DNA of 64,000 nt from Cryobacterium psychrotolerans (lineage in GTDB: Bacteria > Actinomycetota > Actinomycetes > Actinomycetales > Microbacteriaceae), in contig NZ_FNFU01000007.1 of the NCBI RefSeq assembly GCF_900101115.1, positions 62,001 through 126,000 on the forward strand. The letters run 5' to 3'. The translations under genes and the position numbers were made by a program. Below are positions 41,401 to 50,861 of this stretch, one piece after another (position 1 is the stretch's first letter; each line of letters begins with the position of its first letter). Under the pieces are notes generated by a model that was not told where the DNA came from, ran no database searches, and saw only the letters and a list, made by a program, of their open reading frames with translations.

Positions 41401-44145
41401 CGGATTGTCCTCGCGACGATCCGCGCAATCAGGCTGCAATGCGAGCCCCTCGTCAGGATTTTCCCAACTATCCGCCGCCGCCGGCTTCGAGCCTCTGGCA
41501 AAAGACACCGGCCGGTTCAAGTCACTGATCGCCTTGAACACGCGTTCGGAGTTCCTTCCATCACGAACCGGGAACGTTCGTTTCGCCCGATCGGCGTAGC
41601 CTCCGGCAAATTCACGATCGTTCCACAAGGATCTGAGCCCGCCCATGACGCCGTTTACATCCGGTACCACCGGGCCGAAGCCGTGGGTCGGATAGTCGTA
41701 ATACCCCTTGCCCTCGATGTGTTCGGCTTCATAGCGCGCAGTGTCGAACTGGTAGTAGACGACGGGCCGGTACAGGTACGCCATGTTGAATGCGATGGAT
41801 GAGAAGTCGGTGATCATCACTGCGGACCTCGATACGACATCCTGCACATCGATGTTCCCGTACAGTTTTGTCTCGACCCAGTGGGGGATCGCGAATTCGC
41901 CAAGGTGGGGCTGGATATTCGGGTGGGGCATGAAGACGATCTTGAGGCCATTGCCTGCCGCGAATTGCCGAAGCTCCTCCGACTGCACCAGCTCCTGCCA
42001 AGCCTGCGCGTATTCGCTCTGCATGAACTCAGTGTTTGCTTCCCGCACCGACGAATCTGCGCCGAGAACGCGACCCGCCAGGTATTTCCGCCACGTAGGT
42101 GCGATCAGAATTTGGGTGACCTCACTATCGCGGAGCGCACCGCTCTTGGCCAACAATGCGTCGTGTCGAGGCAGGCCCGTCAACCGCACCTCCTTCGGCC
42201 CGAACTTGTAAACCGACTCCCCCGAAATGTACCGATACTCGTCCTCCGTTGAGGTTACGAAGACATCGATGTTCTTCGTGTTCAGCCAAGGAGAAATGTC
42301 CCCCTTTATGATTCCGTGCTGCAAGAAGGTGAGCTTCCATTGCGGCCGTCCATAGCGTTGGGACGGCAATGGGTTGGAGATGTATGCGTCGATGTGACTC
42401 GACACGACATGCTCGGCGAGGAGCATGAGCACCTTCCAGCGGTAGGAACCGTAGTCGACGAGCTTGAACCCATCACCTTTCAGGCGCGCCCAATCTGCAG
42501 TACCTTTCCGCAGGACGAAACGGAGTTTCACCTGGGGCTTGTTGGCGCGGACCCACCGGTAGAGCTCCTCGGCGCTGTCGTTCGCTTGGAATTCCCTATC
42601 GAGGAGCGCCCAGGCGCCTGCGTAGGCTCGCCTGACCGGCATCAACCGCAGGATGGCCCCGAGGAGAACGTCCTGCCTGTGGGCCTTGCGGAGCGCCCTC
42701 TTGCGGACGCTCAACCACCCCTTGACGCGCTCGAGCATCAGTGTGCTCATGCGGCCTTCAACTTGTCGGAACCGCATGGGGATCCCGCTCGTTTTCCGGA
42801 ATCGTTCCGCCCGCAGAATCTGTTCGCGACGGAACTTGTGGGCGCTGTTGCTTGATTCGCTGGTGATGAATGGCTGCAACTTGCCGTCAAGCTCAAATCG
42901 GATGGCCCCCAGAGATGAAACCCACAGCTTCCGTTCACGGAGCACGGTCCGACCGAGGACATCCAACGGTTGCGTCTTTGCGTGGTGCGCCTGCACCTTC
43001 TTGCCCTTGACCCAAATAGTCTCAGCCCGCTCGTGGCCACTGAATCGATAGCAGATCTGAATGAGATCGCGCGCGGCGTCGGTCGGGCCGATGTACACCG
43101 GTCCGACGTAATCCAGCTCCGAGTATCCGAAGGCAAGGGCTTCCCGCATCCAGCGAGGCACGGCCATCATGTCGAATCCGAGGACCGATTCCGGTTCGAT
43201 GTACGTCATGATTTCAGCAACAGACCGGTGGAAGGCGGAGAGCACTTCTGGCGCCAGAGCGCGAGTCGGCTCCTTCGCGGCGAGGTCGGCCTTGAACATC
43301 CATACGATGTCGTAAATGATGAACCATTGGAGCCATCGAGGCACTTCCCCGCGGAGTTCCTGGGCGAGCTTCAGCACATACAGGTGCCCGAACTGCGGAA
43401 CATCGACGTAGGAGCGCGCATCGGAGTGGCTACCTTGCAGCGTCGACGATCCGTCTGAACGTCTGCGATAGAAGTATCGTGAGTCCTTCACCAACCCGAG
43501 GATCGGTTTGTCGAACACGAGTAGATACTCCGCGATGAAGCCGGCGTCCTCAAATCGTGTCCGCAGCCGCTCATCGAATCGGAGCCCGGACGCCACGATT
43601 ACCTCGCGTTTGAACGCGCTGACGGTGGCGTTCCCATGGATGAAGTTCGGCTTTGCGGTGAGGTCGGTTGTCGAATTGCCGAATCTGAATCGAAAGCTGG
43701 TCGGATGGCTGTCGCTCCGCTTACCCGTGGCTTCATCCCAGATGATCACGCGCCCAGCGAAGAGCGCGGTTTCTGCGCTCCCTGGCTCCTTCATATAGTC
43801 GCGCATCGACTCAAAGTAGTTTGGGCTGAGGACGTCATCGGGATCGGGGAAGCAGACCCACGGCGCGGTGGCCAGAATGATGCCTGCGTTTCGCGCGGAT
43901 GCCTGGCCGCCGTTTTCCTTATGGACGACGCGCACATTATGCGGGTACCGCGCGGCGAAGGACTGAAGCAGCTCAAGCGAATCGTCCGTTGAGCCGTCAT
44001 CCACGAGAATGACCTCCAGATTCTCGATGCCAATCGTCTGATTCTCCAGGGACTGGCAGTATTCCTCGAGGTACCTCCCGACGTTATAGACCGGGGAAAT
44101 TACCGAAAATAGCGGCGCCGTCACAGGGGGGTTCCTATCGTTCAT
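41329..44145 (-). CDS. GT2 fused to CDP-glycerol/ribitol phosphotransferase (TagF/TarL-like)
   Basis: A 938-aa fusion. Residues 1 to about 300 form a GT2 domain: FSVISPVYNVGRYLEE, VILVDDGSTDDS, NGGQASARNAGI and CFPDPDDVLSP. From about 500 to 880 a TagF-like domain has FLQHGIIKGD, LIAPTWRKYL, FMPHPN and MITDFSSIAFNMAYLYRPVVYY. These motifs belong to enzymes that polymerise glycerol- or ribitol-phosphate from CDP-alcohols. It likely acts at the inner membrane face, with CDP-ribitol from the synthase at 37771. The last 55 residues are low-complexity and look like read-through into a decayed sequence. Its GC is clearly lower than the main operon. The start overlaps the upstream gene by 4 bases. 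Confidence 0.87.
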   Translation of the reverse strand: MNDRNPPVTAPLFSVISPVYNVGRYLEEYCQSLENQTIGIENLEVILVDDGSTDDSLELLQSFAARYPHNVRVVHKENGGQASARNAGIILATAPWVCFPDPDDVLSPNYFESMRDYMKEPGSAETALFAGRVIIWDEATGKRSDSHPTSFRFRFGNSTTDLTAKPNFIHGNATVSAFKREVIVASGLRFDERLRTRFEDAGFIAEYLLVFDKPILGLVKDSRYFYRRRSDGSSTLQGSHSDARSYVDVPQFGHLYVLKLAQELRGEVPRWLQWFIIYDIVWMFKADLAAKEPTRALAPEVLSAFHRSVAEIMTYIEPESVLGFDMMAVPRWMREALAFGYSELDYVGPVYIGPTDAARDLIQICYRFSGHERAETIWVKGKKVQAHHAKTQPLDVLGRTVLRERKLWVSSLGAIRFELDGKLQPFITSESSNSAHKFRREQILRAERFRKTSGIPMRFRQVEGRMSTLMLERVKGWLSVRKRALRKAHRQDVLLGAILRLMPVRRAYAGAWALLDREFQANDSAEELYRWVRANKPQVKLRFVLRKGTADWARLKGDGFKLVDYGSYRWKVLMLLAEHVVSSHIDAYISNPLPSQRYGRPQWKLTFLQHGIIKGDISPWLNTKNIDVFVTSTEDEYRYISGESVYKFGPKEVRLTGLPRHDALLAKSGALRDSEVTQILIAPTWRKYLAGRVLGADSSVREANTEFMQSEYAQAWQELVQSEELRQFAAGNGLKIVFMPHPNIQPHLGEFAIPHWVETKLYGNIDVQDVVSRSAVMITDFSSIAFNMAYLYRPVVYYQFDTARYEAEHIEGKGYYDYPTHGFGPVVPDVNGVMGGLRSLWNDREFAGGYADRAKRTFPVRDGRNSERVFKAISDLNRPVSFARGSKPAAADSWENPDEGLALQPDCADRREDNPTTTNLGSFGVDGVTTVGGVDSLH

Positions 44146-46553
44146 TGAGTTCGCATTCTTCCTGAGGCGGACGTCGTCCGCAGCGTTAGAGTCCGCCCTT
44201 TGGCGCGCTCGGCCACGATGGCCGTGCTCTCCACACAGGTCGGCAGAGCCAGAAGGGCCGCTTGACCGAGTACCACCGGAATTCGTGTGGAGTGACCAGA
44301 CTCATGCCGGCTGCACGCGTCGACCGCGATCGCAAACGCGTTCACGGCCCGCGCCCTGGCAGAGTTGACCTCGGCTAAGGCGACGCGGATGTCCGCCGCG
44401 TCAGGGACGGACCCTATGGTGGAGGATGCCATCAGCTCGCCACCATCGACCGAGTGCAGGGCACAATCGTCAGGCAACACGGCAGCGCCCGAGAGAACGA
44501 GTTCGCCTGGCGCGGTGCTGATACCGGTCACGAAGAAGCAACCCCGCGGATATTCCTCCAGTTTGAGGTTGCCGGTCGCGGAGCCGTAGGCGCGCAGCGT
44601 TCCCGTGCCGAGCGGGGGGCCGTGCTTGCGGCCCTCTGCCCAGCTGAGCGGCACTCGCTTGCCGGCTGAATCCTCAACGCGTACTGTCCAGGAAACCGCC
44701 GACGGAACGGATCCGTCGTGCTCGTCGACCACGGAGATGCGCGCGGCGACCTCGAAGCTTCCGTCGGCTTGTTCGGACACCGGGATGACCTGACTGATCG
44801 GCAGCCCAGCGGCCTGCAGGTGAAGTCTCACGAAGCGACGCTCGCCGGTTGATCTGAAGGAGACGGCGAGGTCCCTCCCACGCAGTGCGACATGGTCGAC
44901 CAGCGCGGCGGGCTTCTCCAGCAAGATTCGAACAGCCACATGCCGGTTGGTCTGGCTCGCCACACGGGCCCGCACGTCGCCGTCGGACACGCAGCAGGCC
45001 GTCTCGGTCAGGCCCCCTTTGGACGAGAGATTGCGTAATGGCTCCGTGACCTTGAACGGCCCGGAGGACACTCTGATCGAGAGGTCCCAATGCGCGGGCA
45101 CGACCGACTGGCCCCGCAGCGAGGCAAGGGCGAACTCGGCTACATAGGCTGAGCCTTCGTATTCGGCCAGATCGCCCGGCCGCGACGGGTGCAGCACCGA
45201 GTCGTTGGACCGCTGCACCCGGGCATGGGCGATCTCGCCGGTTGCCCGGTTCGTTGCAAAGACCTCGATGTGTGACGCAGTGACGCTCAGGTCAAGGGTA
45301 GGGATAAAGGCGTGACCGGCCAGTTGGAGCCTTGTCTCTGCCCCTTCGCCAACCCAACCGCCTCGGAGCACCTGTTGCCCCAGGGCCATGGAGGATTCCG
45401 GGGTGAGGAGCACCTCATCAGGAAGGCTTGCCAGCGCGTCTGCGGTCAGGGGCAACTCGTGCAGCAGGCCCGCCGCCGTTACACGGCTCGGGAATCTGCC
45501 GAGGTCGTATCCGCCAGCATTCCTGAACGCCAGGAAGTCCGCGTGCCTGCCTGTTGCGAGCAGGAGGATTGCGACGCGCTTCTCGGGCGAGGTGTTCCTC
45601 AGAACACCCTCTGGCTCTCGGCCTCGGAGGCGGCGGACGACGGATACGAGGAGTTGCCAGTACTCGCCATCGGAGATCGAATCGTTGTCGAGGTACCAGT
45701 GCAGGTGGGTGCCGTAGATGGTGTCGTACCAGCCGGCCACAACCGGTGCGGCAGCCTCGTCAAGCAGTGTGCTGAGGCTCAGGTTCCAGGCCGCGATGCG
45801 GTCGCGTAGATCCGCGATCTCTTCCGGTCGCTGGCTGATCGATGAACGGTCTTCGCGCCTGCGATAGTCGTAGGTGATCTCCGTCAGCACATTGATCGAC
45901 CGCGCCCGGGAGTACATCTGCGCTATCAGCGGTTGATCCTCGTATATCACTCCGCGACGGAAGGCGAGGTCGTGCGAGTTCCAGAACGCGCGGCGGAAGA
46001 CCTTTCCCACCGGGTAGTTATTGCGAAGCAGCCCCGGGAGTTCGATCAGGCGAATCCCCTGCGCCGGACAGGAGTGGACACCCTTCACCCATTCCGGAAG
46101 CCAGACGCGATTGGAATCGAATCTCCTGATGGCGCCGACGACGATGTCGGCGTCATTCGTCATCGCCGAGCGCACGAGTGTGTCGAGGGCGCCGGCGGGG
46201 AGCCGATCGTCCGAATCAACGAAGGTCAGGTAGGCACCGGACGCGCGGGCTACGCCGACATTGCGAGCGGCGCCGGGGCCCGCGTTCGCCTGGGTCAACA
46301 CTTGGACGCGTGAGTCCCGGGCGGCAATGTCGGCCGCGATCCGAGCAGAGCCGTCCGTGGATCCGTCGTCAACGAGTATCACTTCTAGGGAGGTTAGCGT
46401 TTGGGCGAGGATGGAGTCAACGCTCTGACCCAGATATGACTCCACGTTGTAGAAGGGGACAACCACACTCACCAGGGGCACTTCGCGAGTGCTCGCATTG
46501 GCCCCCTGCCGCGCGATTCGCACGAGCTGCTTCACTCTCCCCAGCACGCCCAT
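44142..46553 (-). CDS. GT2 glycosyltransferase with long beta-rich C-terminus
   Basis: An 803-aa protein. Residues 20 to about 320 form a GT2 domain: VSVVVPFYNVESYLGQSVDSIL, VILVDDGSTDGSARI, NAGPGAARNVGV and TFVDSDDRLPAGAL. The following 480 residues are soluble, without membrane helices, and rich in beta-forming segments (RFVRLHLQAAGL, VSWTVRVEDSAGKRVPL). They resemble the accessory domains that follow GT2 units in teichoic-acid-type loci, but I cannot name them. The ATG at 46553 is chosen; an in-frame ATG at 46601 is possible but its G-rich run touches the codon. It overlaps the TagF-like gene by 4 bases. Lower GC than the flanks suggests transfer. Confidence 0.8.
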   Translation of the reverse strand: MGVLGRVKQLVRIARQGANASTREVPLVSVVVPFYNVESYLGQSVDSILAQTLTSLEVILVDDGSTDGSARIAADIAARDSRVQVLTQANAGPGAARNVGVARASGAYLTFVDSDDRLPAGALDTLVRSAMTNDADIVVGAIRRFDSNRVWLPEWVKGVHSCPAQGIRLIELPGLLRNNYPVGKVFRRAFWNSHDLAFRRGVIYEDQPLIAQMYSRARSINVLTEITYDYRRREDRSSISQRPEEIADLRDRIAAWNLSLSTLLDEAAAPVVAGWYDTIYGTHLHWYLDNDSISDGEYWQLLVSVVRRLRGREPEGVLRNTSPEKRVAILLLATGRHADFLAFRNAGGYDLGRFPSRVTAAGLLHELPLTADALASLPDEVLLTPESSMALGQQVLRGGWVGEGAETRLQLAGHAFIPTLDLSVTASHIEVFATNRATGEIAHARVQRSNDSVLHPSRPGDLAEYEGSAYVAEFALASLRGQSVVPAHWDLSIRVSSGPFKVTEPLRNLSSKGGLTETACCVSDGDVRARVASQTNRHVAVRILLEKPAALVDHVALRGRDLAVSFRSTGERRFVRLHLQAAGLPISQVIPVSEQADGSFEVAARISVVDEHDGSVPSAVSWTVRVEDSAGKRVPLSWAEGRKHGPPLGTGTLRAYGSATGNLKLEEYPRGCFFVTGISTAPGELVLSGAAVLPDDCALHSVDGGELMASSTIGSVPDAADIRVALAEVNSARARAVNAFAIAVDACSRHESGHSTRIPVVLGQAALLALPTCVESTAIVAERAKGRTLTLRTTSASGRMRTQ

Positions 46554-46601
46554 GCGCTTGTCACTCCAGACCTCACCGGATTCCGAGGAACCACCGACCA
46601 T

Positions 46602-46828
46602 CCCCCGTCACATCCTTGCATACGAGTCGTCGCCGACCGGACAGCGCGGAAGCGCATACCAGCGCGTCGAGTGTCGGCGCTCTTGGGCCATTCGATGACA
46701 AACCGTCTGATACCGTGACGAAGTAGATCTATCTGTGGTTCGAACCCACAGTCGCCGGAGGTACGTGAGTTGTTGACCGAGGTACTGCTCCCCACCCCCG
46801 CACCGCTCAACAGCGAACCACCACACCC
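46602..46828. promoter_or_regulatory. divergent intergenic region with short hairpin
   Basis: This is the presumed promoter region for the genes at 44142 (minus) and 46829 (plus). It contains a 5-bp-stem hairpin with a TTCGAAC loop (46734-46750) that looks like a tRNA T-arm; no tRNA body is attached. No other structure was recognised. Confidence 0.4.
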
Positions 46829-48529
46829 ATGAGCACCGCGCCCGTCAGGGGATCCTTCACTGGGCGCTTCGTCACCGCCGCCGGCGACGGCCTTCTGGCC
46901 GACCTGCTCGCCGTCGCCGCCCTGTGCGCGGCTCTCGCCGGTGCTTGGCCCTGGCTGACGCTCACCTTGGCGACTCTCGGCTTCGCCGCCACAATCGTGT
47001 TCAACTTTCGCTTCGCGCCCGAGCTCGCGCGGTCGGTGAGGCCGACGGGATCCTTCATCATCGCCCGAACGCTCGTCGTCTTCGCGGTCGCGACGGTGTT
47101 CGCGGCCGGGGACGTGCAGTGGTGGCCGGGCTGGCTCGCCGCCGCCGTCCTCGCCGGGCTCGTCGTGGGGGAAGGCACCGCGGAAAGGGTCGCCCGCGGT
47201 GCGATCCCGTTTTCGGCGCACCTCCCCGGTGCCGCAATCAGGAACACTCCCCTGTTCAGCGCTGGATTCATCTTCCCGATCAACGCCCTGGCGATCATCG
47301 TGTTCGCTGCGCTGGCCGCCCTCGGTTCCCCCGCGGGCTGGCTGGTGCTCGTCGCCCTCGCAGCGGCCGTGCCGACCCTCGCAGTCCTCATCGACGGCGT
47401 GCTGAGGATTCGCGCCCGGCGCGGCGCCGAACGCGTCGTCACGAAAGTTCTCCAGGCGCGCAAGCCGGTCTTCGCGGTGCACTGGGACGCGCCGCACGGC
47501 ACCGAGTACCAGCTGGCCATGTGGCTGCCCTACCTTGAGCGGCTCGACGCCAGCTTCTTTGTGATCGTGCGCAATCAGGGCACATTCGACAGTGTGGCGA
47601 GGCTCACCACGGCCCCGGTGCTGCTGCGCAAGGAGATGGCCGACATGGACGCGATGATCGTTCCGTCGCTCAAGACCGTCTTCTACATGAACAACGCCGT
47701 GCGCAACTCCCATTTCGTGCGCTACCCGCACCTCACCCACATCCAGCTCAATCACGGCGACAGCGACAAGGCCCCCAGCTACAACCCGGTGTTTCGCATG
47801 TTCGACAAGAACTTCGTCGCCGGCCAGGCCGCCATCGACCGGTTCGCCTCGCACGGAGTGCACGTGCCGGCCGAGGTGTTCTCCATCGTCGGGCGACCGC
47901 AGGTCGAAGGCATCGCGGTCGGGGCGCGAGCGCAGGCCGCGCCGGGAGCCCCCACGGTCTTGTACGCGCCGACCTGGGCCGGCCACAACGCGGACTCCGA
48001 CTACTCATCGCTGCCGATCGGCTACGAGATCGTGCGCGGGCTGCTGGCGCGCAACTGCACGGTCATCTACCGACCGCACCCCTACACCGACCGGAACCCG
48101 GCGCACGCCGCGCAGTCGGAGCGGATCAAGGCCATGCTCAGGCAGGATGCGGTCGCATCGAGCCGAGCGCACATGTGGGGCGAGGCGGCCGAACGGACCC
48201 TGAGCATCACCGACTGCTTCAACGCCGCGGATGCGCTCGTCTCCGACGTCTCGAGCGTCGTGCCCGACTTCCTCTACTCAGAGAAGCCGTTCGCCATGGC
48301 GGTGATGAACGTCCCGGTCAAGAGATTCCTCACGGACTTCCCGATCGCGAAGGCGGCGTATCTGATCGACTCGGGGCTCACCAGCGTCGACGCCGGCCTC
48401 GACGCCCTGATCGGGCCGGACCCGCTGCGGGAGACCCGGCACGCGCTGAAGACCTACTACCTGGGTGACATTCCGGCGGACGGCTACGCCGACGCCTTCC
48501 TGAGCGAAGCGCGACGGTTCCTGCGCTGA
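46829..48529 (+). CDS. membrane-anchored CDP-polyol phosphotransferase (TagB/TarF family)
   Basis: A 566-aa protein. Residues 20 to about 195 contain several hydrophobic helices. The rest is a CDP-glycerol phosphotransferase domain with HIQLNHGDSDKAPSYNPVFRMFDKNF, LYAPTWAGH, YRPHPYTDRNP and LVSDVSSVVPDFLYSEKPFAM, the usual histidine- and serine-bearing motifs. It would transfer glycerol- or ribitol-phosphate to a lipid-linked acceptor; priming and polymerising members cannot be told apart. Base composition returns to the high-GC norm, unlike its neighbours on both sides. The ATG at 46829 lacks an obvious ribosome site. Confidence 0.85.
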   Translation: MSTAPVRGSFTGRFVTAAGDGLLADLLAVAALCAALAGAWPWLTLTLATLGFAATIVFNFRFAPELARSVRPTGSFIIARTLVVFAVATVFAAGDVQWWPGWLAAAVLAGLVVGEGTAERVARGAIPFSAHLPGAAIRNTPLFSAGFIFPINALAIIVFAALAALGSPAGWLVLVALAAAVPTLAVLIDGVLRIRARRGAERVVTKVLQARKPVFAVHWDAPHGTEYQLAMWLPYLERLDASFFVIVRNQGTFDSVARLTTAPVLLRKEMADMDAMIVPSLKTVFYMNNAVRNSHFVRYPHLTHIQLNHGDSDKAPSYNPVFRMFDKNFVAGQAAIDRFASHGVHVPAEVFSIVGRPQVEGIAVGARAQAAPGAPTVLYAPTWAGHNADSDYSSLPIGYEIVRGLLARNCTVIYRPHPYTDRNPAHAAQSERIKAMLRQDAVASSRAHMWGEAAERTLSITDCFNAADALVSDVSSVVPDFLYSEKPFAMAVMNVPVKRFLTDFPIAKAAYLIDSGLTSVDAGLDALIGPDPLRETRHALKTYYLGDIPADGYADAFLSEARRFLR

Positions 48530-48552
48530 CGCTGGGCGTCTCGCTGGACGGA

Positions 48553-50598
48553 TCATCGTTCCAGGGCCGCGGTGATGGGGGCGTCCATATAGGGAGCCAT
48601 TGTCTCTGCGAACGTCGCGGAGAAGTGAGAGCCGTCTGAGTACGCGATGACGGACCCGATGATGGCCGGGCACACGTCATCCGGACAGTAGTACTCGTCC
48701 ATGTTCAACGTGGTGATCCTCGGCAGCGCCAGCTCTTCTGCCGCAAACCGCAGGGCATCTATTTTGTGCCAGGTCTCCATCGTTCCCGAGCAGAGATCTG
48801 CCCGGCCCGGGTTTCGTGAGAGACAGCTTGGAATCGACACGCGCGCTTGCCACGGATAGGGCGAGTCAGTGATCACCAGGACGTTCGTGTCCGCCTCATT
48901 CCACGTGGTCAAGTAAGACTTGTAGCCCTGCACTGCGGAGTCGCGAGTGGTAGCGAGCGTCTCACCCTTCACGGGGACCGATTGCCTCTCGGAGGTTATG
49001 ACGAGGTCATATGTATCGCCTTTCGTCTCGTCCATGACCCACTTTCCCCAGGCAAGGCAGTTGTCCGTTTTCTCCACCGTGTTGAACCCCAGTGCGGCAT
49101 CGGTTGGATTGCACTGCTCAATGAGAAAGGTGGTAATCGTCCAATTACGATGTCTGGCAAGGGCCTGCAGGGCAGGCAGCCATTGGTCAGCATGCGAGTT
49201 GCCCACTAAGGCCATGTGAGTTTCACCCTGGCCGTAGGTGCAGACCTTCCGATCGGTGAAGGGCATCAGCGCCCAGCAGTCGTCCGAGTATGCGTCGGAC
49301 TTGTCATCCATCGCCAGCAATGGATCGGCATCGCCGGCAGACCCGGCATTCTCGGGGCACTCCTCCGGCCCCTTCGCGATCGCCCCCGCGCCAAGACATG
49401 GGCCGAGCTCGTCCTGAATTGCCAACAGCCTCTCCGCAGCGACACTGGCGCGCACGGAAACCTCCGCCAGTTGGGCGAATCCAATCAGGGTTACTACCGC
49501 CATTCCGGCAGCTGCCACACGGTACACCGGCACGCGCGCCCGATCATTTCGAGCTGTTCGGTACCTGTCCTCGACATAGGTCTTGGTTGCTGCAGCCAGC
49601 ACGAGCGTAATGACGAGGATGATCACTTTGTCTAGTCGGCCCAGCGCGCCACCGCTGACATAGGGGAGCAGGGCAATCAGCGGCCAGTGCCAGAGGTACA
49701 CCGAGTAGGACGCGTTCCCCAGCCATTGAATCGGACGAAAGCTGAGAACCGCCGACGGCGACAACCTGTGCTGTGACCCAGCAAGAATGACCAGCGCGGT
49801 CCCTGCGACCGGCAGGATCGCCGCGTATCCAGGAAATGGCGTTGCCTCCGTGAAGGCCAGGCCGGCTGCAACGACGCCCCCGAGCCCGACCCAGGCCATG
49901 AGCCCTGGTACGGCGCGGTGAAGTCCGAGGGCCGTCAGGGGCGGCATGGTGGCGACCAGGCCGCCGACGGCGAGTTCCCAGATACGCGTGGGCGTAACGA
50001 AATACGCCATGTTGGGTTCCGAGGCAGTGACGATGATGGACGTCAGCAGTGACAGCGCGATGACAACAAGAATCATGGTGCGGACCGCCCCCAGTGCCCC
50101 GCGCTTGTAGCGCGAGGCAAACCAGAAAGCAGCCAGGACGAGGAGGGGCCAAACCAGGTAGAACTGCTCCTCGAGCGAGAGCGACCAGAAGTGCTGTGTT
50201 GGGATCGGTACGTCCGTCGCTGCCAGGTAGTCGACAGAGCTCCGGGCCAACGCCCAGTTTTGAACATACAGCGCCGAGGAGATCACGCCGTTTGCGATCG
50301 AACCCCACTGCGTCGGCGGCGCCACCAGCCGAGCCGCGACGGCCGTCGCGGCCAGCACGAGCAGCGATGCCGGCAGAAGGCGGCGGATCCGGCGCTCCCA
50401 GAATCGCGCCAGACCACGAAGGTCACGGGGAGGCGATTTGAGGAGATGCGAGGTGATGAGGTAGCCGGATATGACGAAAAAAACGTCAACGCCCACATAC
50501 CCGCCGGTCAGGCGGTTCGGCCACAGATGATAAGCGACGACCATGCCCACCGCTATTGCACGCAGCCCCTGGATGTCGTACCGAAAACCCGGAATCAT
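48553..50598 (-). CDS. acyltransferase-3 membrane protein with SGNH domain (OafA-like)
   Basis: A 681-aa protein. Residues 1 to about 370 form the ten-helix acyltransferase-3 domain: YDIQGLRAIAVGMVVAYHLWP, GGYVGVDVFFVISGYLI and a FWSLSLEEQFYLVWPLL motif. After an extracellular linker comes an SGNH hydrolase-like domain with LVGNSHADQW (block I) and YSDGSHFS (block V His). Such proteins O-acetylate surface glycans, with the membrane part passing acetyl groups outward. GC is low (31 of 60 at 49081-49140). A decayed relative lies at 41013. No ribosome site precedes the ATG at 50598, so it may be leaderless. The 263 bp before the next gene hold nothing recognisable. Confidence 0.9.
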   Translation of the reverse strand: MIPGFRYDIQGLRAIAVGMVVAYHLWPNRLTGGYVGVDVFFVISGYLITSHLLKSPPRDLRGLARFWERRIRRLLPASLLVLAATAVAARLVAPPTQWGSIANGVISSALYVQNWALARSSVDYLAATDVPIPTQHFWSLSLEEQFYLVWPLLVLAAFWFASRYKRGALGAVRTMILVVIALSLLTSIIVTASEPNMAYFVTPTRIWELAVGGLVATMPPLTALGLHRAVPGLMAWVGLGGVVAAGLAFTEATPFPGYAAILPVAGTALVILAGSQHRLSPSAVLSFRPIQWLGNASYSVYLWHWPLIALLPYVSGGALGRLDKVIILVITLVLAAATKTYVEDRYRTARNDRARVPVYRVAAAGMAVVTLIGFAQLAEVSVRASVAAERLLAIQDELGPCLGAGAIAKGPEECPENAGSAGDADPLLAMDDKSDAYSDDCWALMPFTDRKVCTYGQGETHMALVGNSHADQWLPALQALARHRNWTITTFLIEQCNPTDAALGFNTVEKTDNCLAWGKWVMDETKGDTYDLVITSERQSVPVKGETLATTRDSAVQGYKSYLTTWNEADTNVLVITDSPYPWQARVSIPSCLSRNPGRADLCSGTMETWHKIDALRFAAEELALPRITTLNMDEYYCPDDVCPAIIGSVIAYSDGSHFSATFAETMAPYMDAPITAALER

Positions 50599-50861
50599 CG
50601 TGGAGAGGGAGTGTCGCGGTGCCGTACCTATGGTGTGCTCCTGATGCTAAACGGACAAGCGAACATGGCGGAAACCACGGCACGGCCAGTGAATCGGCTA
50701 TCGTCCTGCTGAATCGGAACGGTTGGCTCCATTCTGTCCTAGCACTGTCCCCGTTCTCGGCAGGGCGCGATCGTGGTGTCGCACTCCGCTCCGCCCCACT
50801 GGACCTCGGCTTCACCGCCATCGGATTCGTCATTGCCCGCCCCGCCACATAAGTTGAGACC

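Noticed and set aside
46685-46760. Possible tRNA gene ending in the T-arm-like hairpin
   Set aside because: No matching 5' acceptor arm, D-arm or anticodon arm lies upstream at the right distance; the would-be 3' acceptor bases have no partner.
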